This document shows positions 11,431 through 23,984 of a stretch of 64,000 bases of DNA, in pieces; position 1 is the first letter of the stretch; the number at the start of each line of letters is the position of its first letter. Origin of the DNA: Phoronis australis (Eukaryota > Phoronida > Phoronidae); contig NMRA01000024.1 of NCBI GenBank assembly GCA_002633005.1, forward strand, positions 1,331,903-1,395,902, read 5' to 3'. The position numbers and the translations under genes were made by a program. The notes under the pieces were generated by a model, which saw only the letters and a program-made list of their open reading frames with translations, was not told the DNA's origin and ran no database searches.

Positions 11431-14400
11431 AATCACTTTTATTATACTGTGAGGTTGCCACAACTTAGCTTATAGCTGTAATGTTTTATTACTCCAAAAC
11501 CTTAGTGATTTCATTTTTAAATGTCAAAGTAAAGAAATTATTTAATTTCTACACTATGCTAAGCTTTTTGTTTGTTTTTATTTTGTTAATCAGCTAGTGA
11601 GATTTCCTTTTGCTTTCGTTAGTTTCTTTGTGTTATTGGTCATTATTATATTTTTTACGTAAATAATTTATCGCCTGGATATAACGATTCGTTTTTTGGG
11701 CTAATTTTCTGTGCCAATATCCTAATGTTACAATAGAAAATGCAGTCTTGTTCCTGACTATTACTTCTTTGTCAAACGTCATTTGTACCGTAGCGCCTTC
11801 TGGTGACTGCCATAAACATGAGTTAGCATGAATCTTCGCCGTTGAAAATCAGCTCATGTTTTGGAGGGGAGTGAAACCATGTGATTTGGTTCTTGCGACG
11901 AGTTAGCGCTCGTAATTACGAAAACCATCACCATAGAAACACTGATTAGCATAACAGGAAATACGTCATTAAATGTTTGTGACTGGTTTGATTTAGTTGA
12001 TTATTGTGTGGGAGGTTTTTTGAACCGGTACATGCGCTTAATTCAAGCGAAACAAATGAACTTGTATTTGGATAGCAGGTATGCTATGTTATTCCGCATG
12101 TTAAGTTTTTTTCTTTAATTGTCTTTTTAAGTACAAGTTATCAACCTTAAAAAACATATATCATTTACATTGTTGAAAATCACAGAAACAAAGGCATTAG
12201 AGATTTGAGATCACGTGGCCGTGTCTTTATTTCACGAAAATCGCCGTTTACTGACTTCTATGAATGTAATTTTTTTCACACAAAACTCGTTAATCATATT
12301 CTTTATTGACCCTCATTCGGCTTGTTTACTAGAATTTTCGTCAATACCTTAAAAGAACGTGAAAAATTGAACATTCTTCCGTTCGAAAATCTTGATATTT
12401 GCTGGACAGTCGAATATTTGCACTAAAAGGTTTTGACAGAATGAACGGATTTTGCATATTTACGAAAATATTTCATGTCTGAGGAAATTTTGCAATCATC
12501 CTGAAAATCATGAATTTAAAAGTACGTTTAGTTGTTTACAAACCTCTCACCACTAAGATTTTTTGTACACATGATATATTTTTGAGATTACCAAGAACTT
12601 TAACAGATGTGGAGTTTCATAGATTGAAAATTAGTACTCGAAAGGAAATTTAAGAAATTTCATCCTTGCTTATGGAGGTATGCATTTTTATTAGGAATTT
12701 TGTTGTCAGTTGATCGTTTAGAGAGCCCGTTCAAGAGGGGGTGCCGGAGCAAACCGACCTGTATCCTTTGCTACCCGGTAAATCAGCTCTGCGCTCAGAT
12801 GTAAGTTGAAACCACTAAATTTTCAGCTGCTATGATTAACCCGCCTTGTAACAAAAACTTGAAATGGTCTTGGTTTCTTCCTTGTTCAGTTCAGACATGG
12901 TTTCTCAATTTTGTGCTTTGAAAGAACTGCTGCTTGACGCTAAGGTTGGCGCACAAATTGACTCACTTCGGTCCAAGAAAATTTTATATTGAGCCTAGTC
13001 GCGACCGGCGGAACACAATGAACTGCAAGTTTACGTTCCTTCACAACTCCCTTATGGGACCAGAGCTGCTCTCTGGCTGAATCAAGGCGTTATCGATATG
13101 CACTGCCACTACCTTGATCCTTGCCCACAAATTCCTTTTTTATCTGCGTCAGAACTTTACAATCTTTGAAGACTCTTGTGAGTTAAGACCACTTTTACTG
13201 CAGTGAATGGTCTAAATCAAAAGTTCGCTTATGTGACGGAACTCAGGTTTATTGCCACTTGGAAGAAGGTTTTACAAGTTATTTCCCACCGCAATGTTAC
13301 GCGTACTCCTATTTCACAATAGTGCGGCTTCAAAAATATAGGCAATCCACAAAACGTGAAAGGATTTCAAAAAATGTGCCATTTGTAGGACAAGTTCAGT
13401 TTTATTTTGTAACGCGATATTACACGACGTTGATCTTTTGTTGCATTGGCACTTTGACACCTTTTGTGGATGACCGATGTCTCTCCTGGCCAACTGCCAG
13501 AGATTCTTAAAGACACTCTCTCTTTTACGCTCATTAATTTAGAACAAACCCTGTGTGTTTTTTTTATTTTACTATTAAGTTTTGGAGTGCTTAAAATCAC
13601 CAATTTCAAATCGAAAACGCCACAAAACAACCTCACCAGGTTTCAAACACACAAACACCATCTGACGATATGTTAATTAGCTGATATCGAGTTAGGAGCA
13701 TTTGTTGGTTGATACATAATCAATGTAGCACTAATCATCTTCCATTGTGTTTAGTGTGAAAAGTCGCCAGATATTGCTCCTAGTTGGACATTTGAGAAGC
13801 GCGGACACGGCAAAAGTTTGTGGTGAACATGACATATACTGGCGTTGTGTACGTTCATACGTCCGTAGGGTTCAGAAACTTTCACTTCGAATTCACCTTA
13901 CTTTTATTTTCTCGTTTTGGGGCATATTGAATTTCCGATTGTGATATGCAGTGCTATAAAAGAAGGTTTAATGGATACAGGGTGGTTTTAAGAGGCCGGG
14001 AAAACGATAAAGAGAGCAAATGGGGCTATTCGGAAAATCTACAATAACTAGAGGGCGCGTGTACTAGTGGTGATAGATTAACAGCCTCGATTTCGCGAGC
14101 CCCTTAAATACAAGGTGAAATAGCTTGCAGCCGTGCCAACTGAATCTGAGAAAATCGTGCTTCTATGAGAGAAAGTAAGCACGACCTTATACAAAGGTAA
14201 GATTTGTGATTATTTTAACAATTATTCCATGATTATTCTACTGATGCCTGTTAACTGAGGTACTCGCCGATGGCGACTTCGCGGCAGTCGCCAACTTAAT
14301 CGGGTTAATCTTCGTTTGTTGTGATATGTGTTACGATACTTGACGTAGGAATCGGGATCTTTTCGTACATCAAAACATTGTTATTGTTTGGAATAATTTC

Positions 14401-14993
14401 TAACAGTTTATCAGTGACAGTTACATCAATCAATGCTGAATGTTTATGCAGTCAACTCGATACAGGTTAATGAGTTAGGGATTACAAGTCTAATGGCAAT
14501 GGGTACATGACAAATATCTTGTTTACTCCCTACCATATGTCTTCTGGAAATCTATTACACGTTGAAATGGAAATCTATCACGTCTGTTTTCACCTAACCT
14601 TTGGTTTTTAGGTTTGAGGGCTTGTACCGTGCAGAGGAGATATGCATCGCTTCTACACCGTCCCTGAATGGACAAAAATTGGTTTTAAGCATTTGACTGC
14701 AGCTAACCAACAAGATCTTCCCATCCACTGCAGATCTGTTTTCAAAGCCTACTTTCAGTATTGGAGACAACGAACAAAGCCTTTGAAAAGGAACGGCTTT
14801 TTTAAAGGAACGTGTGTAAGTCATTTTGTTAATTTACTTATTCAGGTCCTTAGCGAGGGATTGGCATGGGGGGTTGGGATTGTAATATTTGGTACAACTG
14901 AATGTGTGGAAATAACAGGTAATACATGTTTGGGGGAAAGAGCATGGTGAGGTAATTCTTAACCTTCATGAAGTCCCTTCAAGTTTATTTCAT
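11431..14993. other. No gene seen
   Basis: AT-rich. The region 12890-13160 reads partly as protein-like segments in more than one frame but is interrupted and unrecognised. The 102-codon frame at 14642-14950 has no known domain. Confidence 0.5.
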
Positions 14994-15044
14994 GAAACTG
15001 TTTTGCTATCATTTGTAAACCACAAATGATAGCAAAACAGTTTC
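14994..15044. repeat. Perfect 23-bp hairpin with 5-base loop
   Basis: 14994-15016 and 15022-15044 are exact inverse complements (GAAACTGTTTTGCTATC on one arm), with loop AAACC. Beyond the arms pairing stops. No matching copy was noticed elsewhere in the window. Confidence 0.85.
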
Positions 15045-17815
15045 AAAGTGACTGAATAGTCTTAACTCATGCATTGAAATGTTACAAGTCGTTATAAATT
15101 CAAATGACTGCCATTTTTGGGAAAACTGCATTTTTGATGGTGCCTTACGATTTGTATTACTCTTAAACAACAGAACAATTATTCATCATTTTTAAATGAC
15201 CCAAGTCTTCATATCTTCTATTAGAACAAAAATTAAAAGTCTAGAAGTATGCTTGACAGGCCCATGTATCTTTAATCTAAGTTTAAAATTGCTGAAAGTA
15301 TCAAAATTAAAAAGGCTTGAAAATGGGTAAGAAAGGTTTGAAGTTGTCTCAAAATTGTATATTTTGCAGACAGGTGATGCGTTTAAAGAATTGTTATGGC
15401 TGCGAATGATAAATAAAGACACGGTTTTATGCAATACTTATTATATACACCCTTGGTTTCTGAAAATAGTAATTATTTAATTTTATGTGAAACTGTAGAG
15501 CAGTCACCCTATATTTTTTTGAAAAAGAGGGATGGCATTTTTGACCCAATCTGGAGTACTTAATTATTCATATTTCAATATTTGTTCCAGGTTCAGTGAC
15601 ATTTTAAGGCCACTTCATGCTGTATCATAGACAAGCTTTGTTACTCCGTTCTCTTCCCACAGCACTTCCACTCACCAGCAGTGCTGCATGGCACAATGTA
15701 CAAGTTAGTGGACTTGGAGAAATGTGAATCGCAGTGCTAAGTTACCATAAGACAATGTGCCAGTGGACTGTCTGTGTATTCAGAGGAACTATATTTGACT
15801 GCTACACAAGCCTTGTTGGTGAGGATGCCCTTTCATAGGCAATGAGTCATGTGTAGACAATAGCTTATTTCCTTTTCCTGGAAGAAACATGAGGGACTGA
15901 AGCTAAAGAAGACCTAGTGACACTCTGGTCTAGTTCAGGGTCTGATTTTGGGCTCAAAACGATTCAAGTGATATGCTGCTGTGTTTACCTTCAAGGGTCT
16001 AATTGTGGATGTTATTGAGGCTGAATGAAGTTACATGAAAGAAAGCGACGTGTCGAAACTGGACCTTTTCTACAAGCGCTTCTATAGGCCATTGAAACTA
16101 GATCCCAGTGAAATGGAAGCCAAAAACTGAGTGACATTAACTTTTCCTTTCAGAAGAAAGGCTTTATACTAATGGTAAAAACTTTTCAATTTGGTACACA
16201 TTATGGGGAAATGACATTCAGTGACTGCATCGATTGTCTTATTGTCAGTAGAAAGCCCGTTAATGCTACACTTTGTTGATCGAATAAATTTTTAATCAAC
16301 AGGCAAGTTTGTCACTAATTATTGAAACCCCAATATTTCTTCAGTTTTAAAATCTCATGCATTGCACTTGTGCTTATTCTTGATAAAGCTGAAGTGATTA
16401 CCGAATATGCTTGCGAATTGTCATTTTCCTGTTGACCTATAGAAATGTGCAGCGATCAAAAGGAAGTATTCCCTTTGTTCGCATTTGATTTGTTTGTGTG
16501 TGTAATTATTTTTAGCGATTTCTTAAGAAGACCTTTGAACAATTTTAAGGTTTGTGTTAACTTGTCTATGAACAAAAGTTCCGCATGCAAGAAAAGTTTG
16601 TTTTCAATTGTAGCTAGCTGGATAAGAATTTGCTATGCACAAGATTCGAGAATAAACAATTATCAGTGTATTTAAAAACAAATGGCAAACTGGAAAAGCA
16701 CAGAAAGAAACAACATTGCGACGAAGTCCGTAATCAGGCATATAAAGCGCTGAATTACTGAATTACGTTCAATTCTCTCAGGTTATTGCTGAAGGATTGC
16801 TTTTCACTTTGTTCAAGGTAAAATAGACGGTCGGGCGGTTGGTTTCAGTTGTTTTCTCTCATCGGTAACAGAATAGTCGGAGAAATATTAGCAAATTGTA
16901 AAAGAAAAGACAAGACAAAACTACTTTTGTAAGGCAGAAGATACTTGACGTTTCATATTCATGTTTATATGTAGAAACTAATAATCTTTGTACCCAAGTC
17001 TTATTTAATATCTGAATTACAATATGTGAAACAGGCTAAAAGTGATTTAACAATGTGTATTTTTCATGACACTTAAAATGTGCTTCTGATCTCAACAAGT
17101 AAAATTCATTCTAGGTGTCAATTTTTTTTCCAACGCAATGTTACCACATTTCGTACTGAATTAAGGCTTATTCATGTTAATTAGATAACTGATCTGGTAG
17201 TCCTGGGGGTGGGGTCCGTGATAAAATAAGGAAACTCACTCATCTAGAGAATTTTATTGGAAACAGCATACTTTTGAAGAGAAACTGCTGTGAAAAAGTC
17301 ACCCTTGACTTCTGTGCATCACGTTCCATACACCTCTTATTTTGGGATTACTCCCACCCAGGACAATATGAATATGTGCTGCTAGCCTACCCGGCATCCG
17401 AGTCCCGGGTGAGTTTCCTAAAAGAAACACTTAGTACCACTCAATAAACCCGTTATTCAGTGTGGTAACTGGTTGGATAACATCACCAAAGATGTTGATA
17501 GAAACTGATTGCTAAAAACTTACCAAGTAATGTTGTGTAGTCTCCGAATGGAACTGCATAGTCATAGAGCACACACGGGGCTTCAGCATCCACACACTTT
17601 TTGTCAGTTAGAATATAGTAACCTTAGGTCTTTTGGGAATTTGTAGCCACCTGTCGAAGACTTGCACCAGGAAAATTAGCAGTAATAAGGCTTAGCGCGA
17701 AGACCGTATTTTGATAACAATTCCATCTTTTACCAGTTGTTTACATGCAGACAGCATGCGCAATTCAATCACCTCCAGTACAGCAGCGACACCGCGAGGA
17801 GAATTCTCCGAGCCC
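15045..17815. other. No gene seen
   Basis: AT-rich with no long frames. I saw no splice-bounded coding segment. Confidence 0.5.
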
Positions 17816-18363
17816 CATTGTAATATTGAAAGTAGTTCTCTCCCACAGAAACATAATTCATTCAACCTGCTCACCAGGTATTTTTAGGGTTTATTCGTAA
17901 AGATTTTTAATTTCTGTTGACATCAAAGCATTCAATTTTAGTTTCAGATTTAAATAAATGATCTGTCAACTGCTCACCATTTCTTTGATTTTTCTCCCAC
18001 AAGGCAAAGCCCCGGCGTCTCCTAATTTGGCAAGTTGCAAGACATAGACGTAGCACATTTCCTAATATGAAAAATGTTACCTTTGATCTCAAACGACTTC
18101 AAGAAAGGAGTGTAAAGCAGCTGACTATGAGGGCACGCTCAATTTCATCGTAAGCGGGAGGGAGATTAGAAACTCTGTTGTAACCAAAAAGTTTTTCCTT
18201 CGCGGGTATTTCAATAATCGTGAATCATTTTGTCATTTTTCTGGAAATTTCCTCACAAGGAAAAATGAATTACTCCGTGCTAGACGTTGTGAGATGGTAC
18301 TTTCGTCAGGAGTTGTTTAAAACATATTTTTGACGAGCTTTCGCGTTCTTTAAGCACTTTAAA
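17816..18363. repeat. Dispersed 0.5-kb repeat, copy 1
   Basis: Shared phrases with 26675-27205 in the same order include TAAAGATTTTTAATTT, CTGTCAACTGCTCACC, TTTTTCTCCCACAAGG, AGACGTAGCACATTTCC, CTGGAAATTTCCTCACA and GACGAGCTTTCGCGTTC. No intact frame is conserved between the copies. Confidence 0.85.
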
Positions 18364-20643
18364 GTTTCATTAATAAGTTAGCGGGGTTTCCGTGGAGACC
18401 TCATTATATGTGGCGGCTGTTGAGTGAGACAGTACCCGTAATGCATGAGTCAGCTGTCACTCACCACGGCGGCTATTTAAGGTGGTGGAGCATAACCAAG
18501 AATAAAAATCAAAACACAAAAGTCACATTTAATTCCGAAATGAACTAGCATGCGTTAAATATGATTTATGGTGTTTGTAACTAAAATGAAGCGCAAGAAG
18601 TATATCTTTAACTGAAGCTGATATTAATTGTCTGGAGCCAACAAATGACTAAAGATCCCCGGCAAGCCTTGATTTTATCAACATTAACGAGGTCACCGAC
18701 GAATTCGCTGAAAGAAAGACACGCAAAAGACAGTTTTGAACGTTTCGTGGATTACATTTCAAACCTCACTTTCCTGTCTTATCAAGTTCTTGTTTCATAA
18801 CGGAACATGTTTTCAAGAAAAAGTTTTGTCTCTGGTGAATGAGAATTCATTGTAGATTAGGCATACAGAGTGAAACAAGAACCTTCTGTCCTGGAAGGGG
18901 CGAGTTTTTTTTTGCATCGTTGCCTTCTGGCGTCAAGAACAGCCGTTGCTTCACTGCTTTGTGGTGTGCGTGGTGTTACAGGGTGAATCAAAGCATGTGA
19001 TGACACGCGAGATCAGAAAACCATGTAGTTAAGGCGGTAATAAATCCGTGTTCAGTCGAAGAAACTAAATTTAGACTTAGGTAACTTGCCGCTATGAAAT
19101 TGGTCTCAACTTGTTCCATACCACGAGAAGTAATTTTGACCTTGCAAAGCACTTACAGTTCATTACTGCTCGACACATGATGCTCCGCGAATAAAATAAC
19201 ACGCCAACTTGTAGAGCCTATTCCAGTAATTATAAGCAATAGCCAGTTGTTTCCAAGCCCAGGAAGCACATCTGTTTTGACTAAGGAACAATTTGAGACC
19301 AATTTCGTAACTTTAAGTGGTCTGGATCACATTTAACGCTTTTCAATTGTGACGGAGACCCAGGTCTACGTTCTGTCGCTCTGGTCAACAGGGAAGTGAG
19401 AATGTCTACACGGAAACCAGGGCTTCATTTTTTGATGTTGGGAAATCTATTTCGTCGGATTTTTTCCAATCAAATGGCTTGTCAATTGTCATGATTTGAT
19501 GCTGTCGAGGCAATACTGAAACAAGTAGCACAAGGCCTGTGAAAGTTTTTGCGTTATTTTTTTACGAAAGAATTTTGGTACTAGAACAGTTATAGCTATG
19601 CAAAAACTTAACAAACGTTCTTAACTAGCAGTCGTTACACGGTACGGAACCCTTTGCAAGATTGTTTGCTGCTAAAGTGATCGAGGAATGACGTCAAATG
19701 AAAAGCACTGTTAAAGACAATGACAACTTTCGTGAGATGACATGGTGTAACTTCTATTATGTAAGAAATAACTGTTATGCGGCAACCGGCTGGCGCCGGG
19801 TTTTTGGTGCTTCACGGAAGTGCGTAATAGTCAAATACTACGTCAGCGATTTAGTTTCTCGTCTAGTATGCTGTGGTAACCTGACTGTCAATCAACACCT
19901 GGACTACTGGGAAAACAGGGTGGCTGAGCCAATCCCAAATGATGAAAAATTAATATGCTTACTAGAGTCAATACAAACTGTCTGCCCCCTCTGACAGGTG
20001 GCTGCATTTTTAAACGCAAATTTGTCAACCACTCGAAATCTGGAAGATGCGCATTTCAGTCATTTGTGATCAAGTTCGGACCGTTTTACTTATATAAATT
20101 TGTACATGTCATGCTGCCGTCAAGAGGCCTGTTTATCAGGAAATATGATGGAGGTCCTACTGTGTGGATAGAGAAATTACGGCATAAGAGCAGTTTCACG
20201 GCTATATATAATAATTGATTCAATATGGACTCAAATTTGTCATTTTTGAACTTTTGTTTTCTGGGATTGAATTCTTCGTAAAAAGTTAAGTTCTGATCAA
20301 TTTTCCCATGGAATTGGGATAAAATAGCTAAAATAGATGCGTTAGGTTTCGGTTCTCGTTTGAGCGGCCGATAAATGATATTGATAGGTTCGTCATACAC
20401 TTTGAACCATGGTAGATAATTGGCATACGAGTTGTGATGCCGTATAAAAGAGCACAGGAATGCTTAACAAAGGACTAAATTGATAATTATCTGGTTTTAG
20501 CCTCGACTTTCAAACGAGAGGGGTTTGTAACCGTGTGCGTTGTTATGAGCTGTCGCTAGAGGTCAATATTGGGTTAACCAGACTGGTCCACGCATACGTC
20601 GTCGTTTGTAGAAAACAAAGGGTGTGTTGGCTCTTGATATATA
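18364..20643. other. No gene seen
   Basis: The open frames at 19698-19994 and 19955-20218 overlap in different frames and contain no recognisable domain. They may be chance frames or an old element. Confidence 0.5.
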
Positions 20644-21535
20644 GGCGGATTTAGGGGGGGGGGNCGGATGAAAAAAGATTTAAATGTGTGCAGTTTTAGT
20701 GTTGGGGGGGGGGCTCAATTCAATTTCAAGTGTCAAATTCTGAACACGGAGCATTCGTAACGGAACAGGCTCTCCCGCGATATCCCAGGCGACCGGCAGT
20801 TGCGCTGCGCACTACGACTCCGTTTCCGTCGTCTGCTCCACTGGCTGTGCAATGAAGAAAATTTACTTCATTTTTTAAAGAAAATGGAACCTGAGTGATG
20901 ATGAAAAAACAGAAGCTGCTGGTAAGATGGGAATTTTAATCGAAGCCTTAGTAAATCACTCAGAAACTCGCAATACTCTCTTTGTCAAACCTTATCTTAA
21001 GACGATTTCCAAAGCAATTCTGTCATTATTGCCAACACGAAAAACGGATTTGGTCTTTTGGGCATTTGAAGACTATTTTAAATACGACAAATTTGTGAAG
21101 AATTGATGGCACAAAATATAAAACGTGTAATAAGCATTACAAAAACAAGTAGGTTTCGCGCGCAAACGCTGTGGACCATGAACAAGTAGGTCTCTTAGTA
21201 CTAGTGTAGTAGCTAAATCGTGGTGGTGTAGTGGTTATGCAAGTACACTCTAACCGCCGGGTCGTGAGTTCGAATGTTTGAACTTTGCAGTTTTTCCTGT
21301 TTGACATGTTCACCGTTTTTCTTTTATTCTTGGATAATACTTCAGGAATCAAGGAAAACGCTTGATTTTTAGAGGTAAAAACAGAAAATTTCCTGGGCGG
21401 GAGGGTGGCAAACCCCCTTCCGACCTCCAACCATACGGTGCTATGCGCATCTACAATTGTGGTTCACTTTGCGCAAATGCTTACTGCCGGACAAAATGTT
21501 GGGCCCCCTTGTGATATCCTTGATCCGCCACTGCT
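20644..21535. mobile_element. MITE-like element with GGCGGAT ends
   Basis: The left end GGCGGATTTAGGGGG is the inverse of the right end GATCCGCCACTG. TGATAT flanks both sides (20635-20640 and 21535-21540), a possible target-site duplication. The same end sequences bound elements at 2046 and 30290. An unknown base at 20664 sits in the G run. The family may be hAT-like; this is inference. Confidence 0.6.
21213..21280 (+). mobile_element. tRNA-like SINE fragment
   Basis: GGTGGTGTAGTGGTTATGC followed by GAGTTCGAATG resembles the A and B boxes of a tRNA-derived SINE head like that at 4587. It lies inside the MITE-like element at 20644-21535, so it may be a nested insertion. Confidence 0.55.
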
Positions 21536-23033
21536 GATATGATATTTACGTACCCTGTAGTGTCGAGTTTCTGTGTTCGTTGCGTCTCTTTTACTTTCTA
21601 TGTAGTGTTACAACCTTGGTCAAGTTTACGTGTACTTAATGTTAATGAGCAAAAACTACGACCTGTTGATTACAACAGCATTCATTCGACAATAACAAAC
21701 TGGAGGTGTTTTCTAAGGATCTACAGTACTTGTCAAGGTCCGTGCATTCAAGAGCAATTGAAACAAAATTGAGTTCATTGGCATATAAGGAACTATTTTC
21801 AAAACAGGAAATCTACACAAAAATATAATATCATTTAAAAGTCTTTAATGCCATCATAATTTATCAGTGGCCTAATTTATTCACGCAAAGTCGTTTTCAT
21901 CGAAGGCAATTCTTTTGTGCCCATAAATATGGCCTCAGTAGTTGCACAGGAAATGAAATTGCGTTTTTGAAGACGCAAAACGTTATTTGAGTATTTGTAC
22001 GAAACTGCAATGACACACTTATGTTACATTTTACAATTGTATGCATTTAAATTTTGAAACTTTAACATCCAAATGGTGGATTACTTCATTCTGCGTACTC
22101 TCGCAGACTTGACATGATGTTTAGCGTCTAAGCGGATGTCATCCAGATACCCATCCACTGCTTGTGGTTCTTGTCTGACATCAAGCCTAAGGTCGACCTC
22201 GCGCTTTTCTTAACTTAGACGCAGAATGTGGCCAAGAGTGGTCTGTTGAGGAACTTCATTTTTTCGTATTGTCTGAGAGTTTAGCTAATTGTTACACTTC
22301 GCAGGTGTTCAGTGTACATTTGCTTTAAAGTGACAGGTGTTATGCATAAATCATAATGACAAATAATTTGTCGAAATCCAGCCCAGGTTTGGATGCAATG
22401 TGACGGGCACTTACTCCAATAGCAAAAGCCACTGGATTTTTTTAAAAAATGCAATTTTGGCAAACATCGGGTCCTAAGTTTTTGAGAGTTTACGTTTTCA
22501 TGAAAGTATTGTGATTTAAATTGTTATGCATTTTTTCAAAATAAGCACGTGTGTGCGGACAATACAAAACAAGTGCAATAAAAAATATATAATAAAACAC
22601 CAATATCCAACGGTATACAAATATGGACCGATCTCGAAGGTGATGGTAACCTATACTTCCAACGTAAAAGCACCCCTTACTGCACGTTGGCATTTCGCGG
22701 ATAAAACAACTATCTGGCCCATTTTATCGAAGATCATACGTTAGACCGCATGCAGTTTACGTCGCACTTTATAGGAACGAAACATTTCAAGCCCTACGTT
22801 AATTCGACATAAGTAAGCAACTACAATAAATATTGTGGCAATAAAAAACTACTGCACCTACGTGAGACTTTCGACAAAATGTGACCCAGAATTGTCGATA
22901 CCGCATTAACGTCAACTACAATGCCAGTATGGTGTTGCATATGCATAGTCAGTAGACAAAATGTATGTGTACATCTCCATTCGTGATTCTGAATAAGCGC
23001 CGAAAGCTGAAACAAAATATTTCAATGTCACCG
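21536..23033. other. 3' side of the Ras-like gene, no other gene seen
   Basis: This stretch follows the stop codon of the minus-strand GTPase gene and should hold its 3' UTR. No clear second gene or large repeat is visible. Confidence 0.5.
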
Positions 23034-23984
23034 TCACCCCAGCCGACTAACAGCCGAGCTCGAAAATCCCATTCTACGTGTTTGGTAACGATACGAGTTT
23101 TTCAACTCGTCATCACTGTCCTCTAAGTGGTCCTTGTGGTTTTCGTTTTTAGAATGCTTCGATGGTTCGTGATTGAACTTTCTGACGTTCAACATGGGAG
23201 ACAAATTTGGCACGGTTACAGTGCTGTTCGAACGTTCAAATTTCTTGGAATGTTGCTTCAGTTTTTCCATAGCTGCCGTTTGTTTCTTGCCATCGGAACC
23301 AATGACAGCTATTGGGTTGTTGAAATTGAGTAAACTGAGAATAGCGCTAGAAGAAGACCTTCGATACTTTCGCCTCCTCAGAAACATAAAGTATGGCTGC
23401 ATAAAAACTTCCTTGAATACGTCGGCAATGTTCCTGTTTTCCTTTGCCGAAGTTTCCACGTGCCCGTTTCCCCAATCTATTGCAGTCATAGACGCTGTCT
23501 CCTGAGGTATTTTTCTTTTTCCCAACAAACCGAGGTCTGACTTATTGCCGACAAATACAATCGCTGGCGTGACTGTGTCGGATTCTCTTTCGATCAAAAT
23601 CTCTTTTCGTAGACGTTTCGCTTCCTCGTAACTGTCTTCGTTATCCACTGAATATACTAAAACGAAGGCGTCGCCACAGTGAATCGCGAGACGCCTCATG
23701 GCAGGAAACGGATAACTACCGGTGGTGTCCAAAATGTCTAGCTTCACGCGCGATCCATCCACCTCGTAAAATCCATGGTGCATATCCTCAATTGTTGGGA
23801 TATGCTCGATACAAAAATCCCTCCCCAGAAATTGAGATATTATATTCGTTTTGCCAACACCGGCTGCACCAAGGAAAACGACCCGATACGTTTCCTGAAA
23901 CTTGCAGCCGATATCTCCGCGAGTGATATGCACTGAGCTTTTCTTTTCTACGTCTTTGCGTCGTGGTTTATTCCTCCTCAGCAT
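23034..23984 (-). CDS. Ras-family small GTPase, RASD/Dexras-Rhes-like, no CaaX box
   Basis: This is a single uninterrupted frame of 316 codons plus stop. I start at the ATG at 23984 (AGAAACATG, A at -3). The frame stays open further upstream only through a TTG codon at 24017, and an in-frame TGA lies near 24055. The Ras G boxes are all visible: G1 GAAGVGKT (residues 39-46), G2 threonine in PTIED (T64), G3 DTTG (86-89), G4 NKSD (147-150) and G5 SAK (179-181). The PFPAMRRL stretch after G3 is typical of the RASD (Dexras1/Rhes) group of signalling GTPases. In that group the residue matching Ras Q61 is not glutamine, and here it is serine (S90), so low intrinsic GTP hydrolysis is expected. The protein has a basic N-terminus and a long basic, serine-rich C-terminal extension. 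It ends in SRLG, so the cysteine prenylated in vertebrate RASD proteins is missing. The gene is intronless and stands alone. The family assignment is firm; the exact orthologue is not. Confidence 0.93.
   Translation of the reverse strand: MLRRNKPRRKDVEKKSSVHITRGDIGCKFQETYRVVFLGAAGVGKTNIISQFLGRDFCIEHIPTIEDMHHGFYEVDGSRVKLDILDTTGSYPFPAMRRLAIHCGDAFVLVYSVDNEDSYEEAKRLRKEILIERESDTVTPAIVFVGNKSDLGLLGKRKIPQETASMTAIDWGNGHVETSAKENRNIADVFKEVFMQPYFMFLRRRKYRRSSSSAILSLLNFNNPIAVIGSDGKKQTAAMEKLKQHSKKFERSNSTVTVPNLSPMLNVRKFNHEPSKHSKNENHKDHLEDSDDELKNSYRYQTRRMGFSSSAVSRLG

Noticed and set aside
16021-16080. Possible hammerhead-like motif around GTGTCGAAACTGG
   Set aside because: The bases before GAAAC do not form a stem and no CTGATGA box is present.
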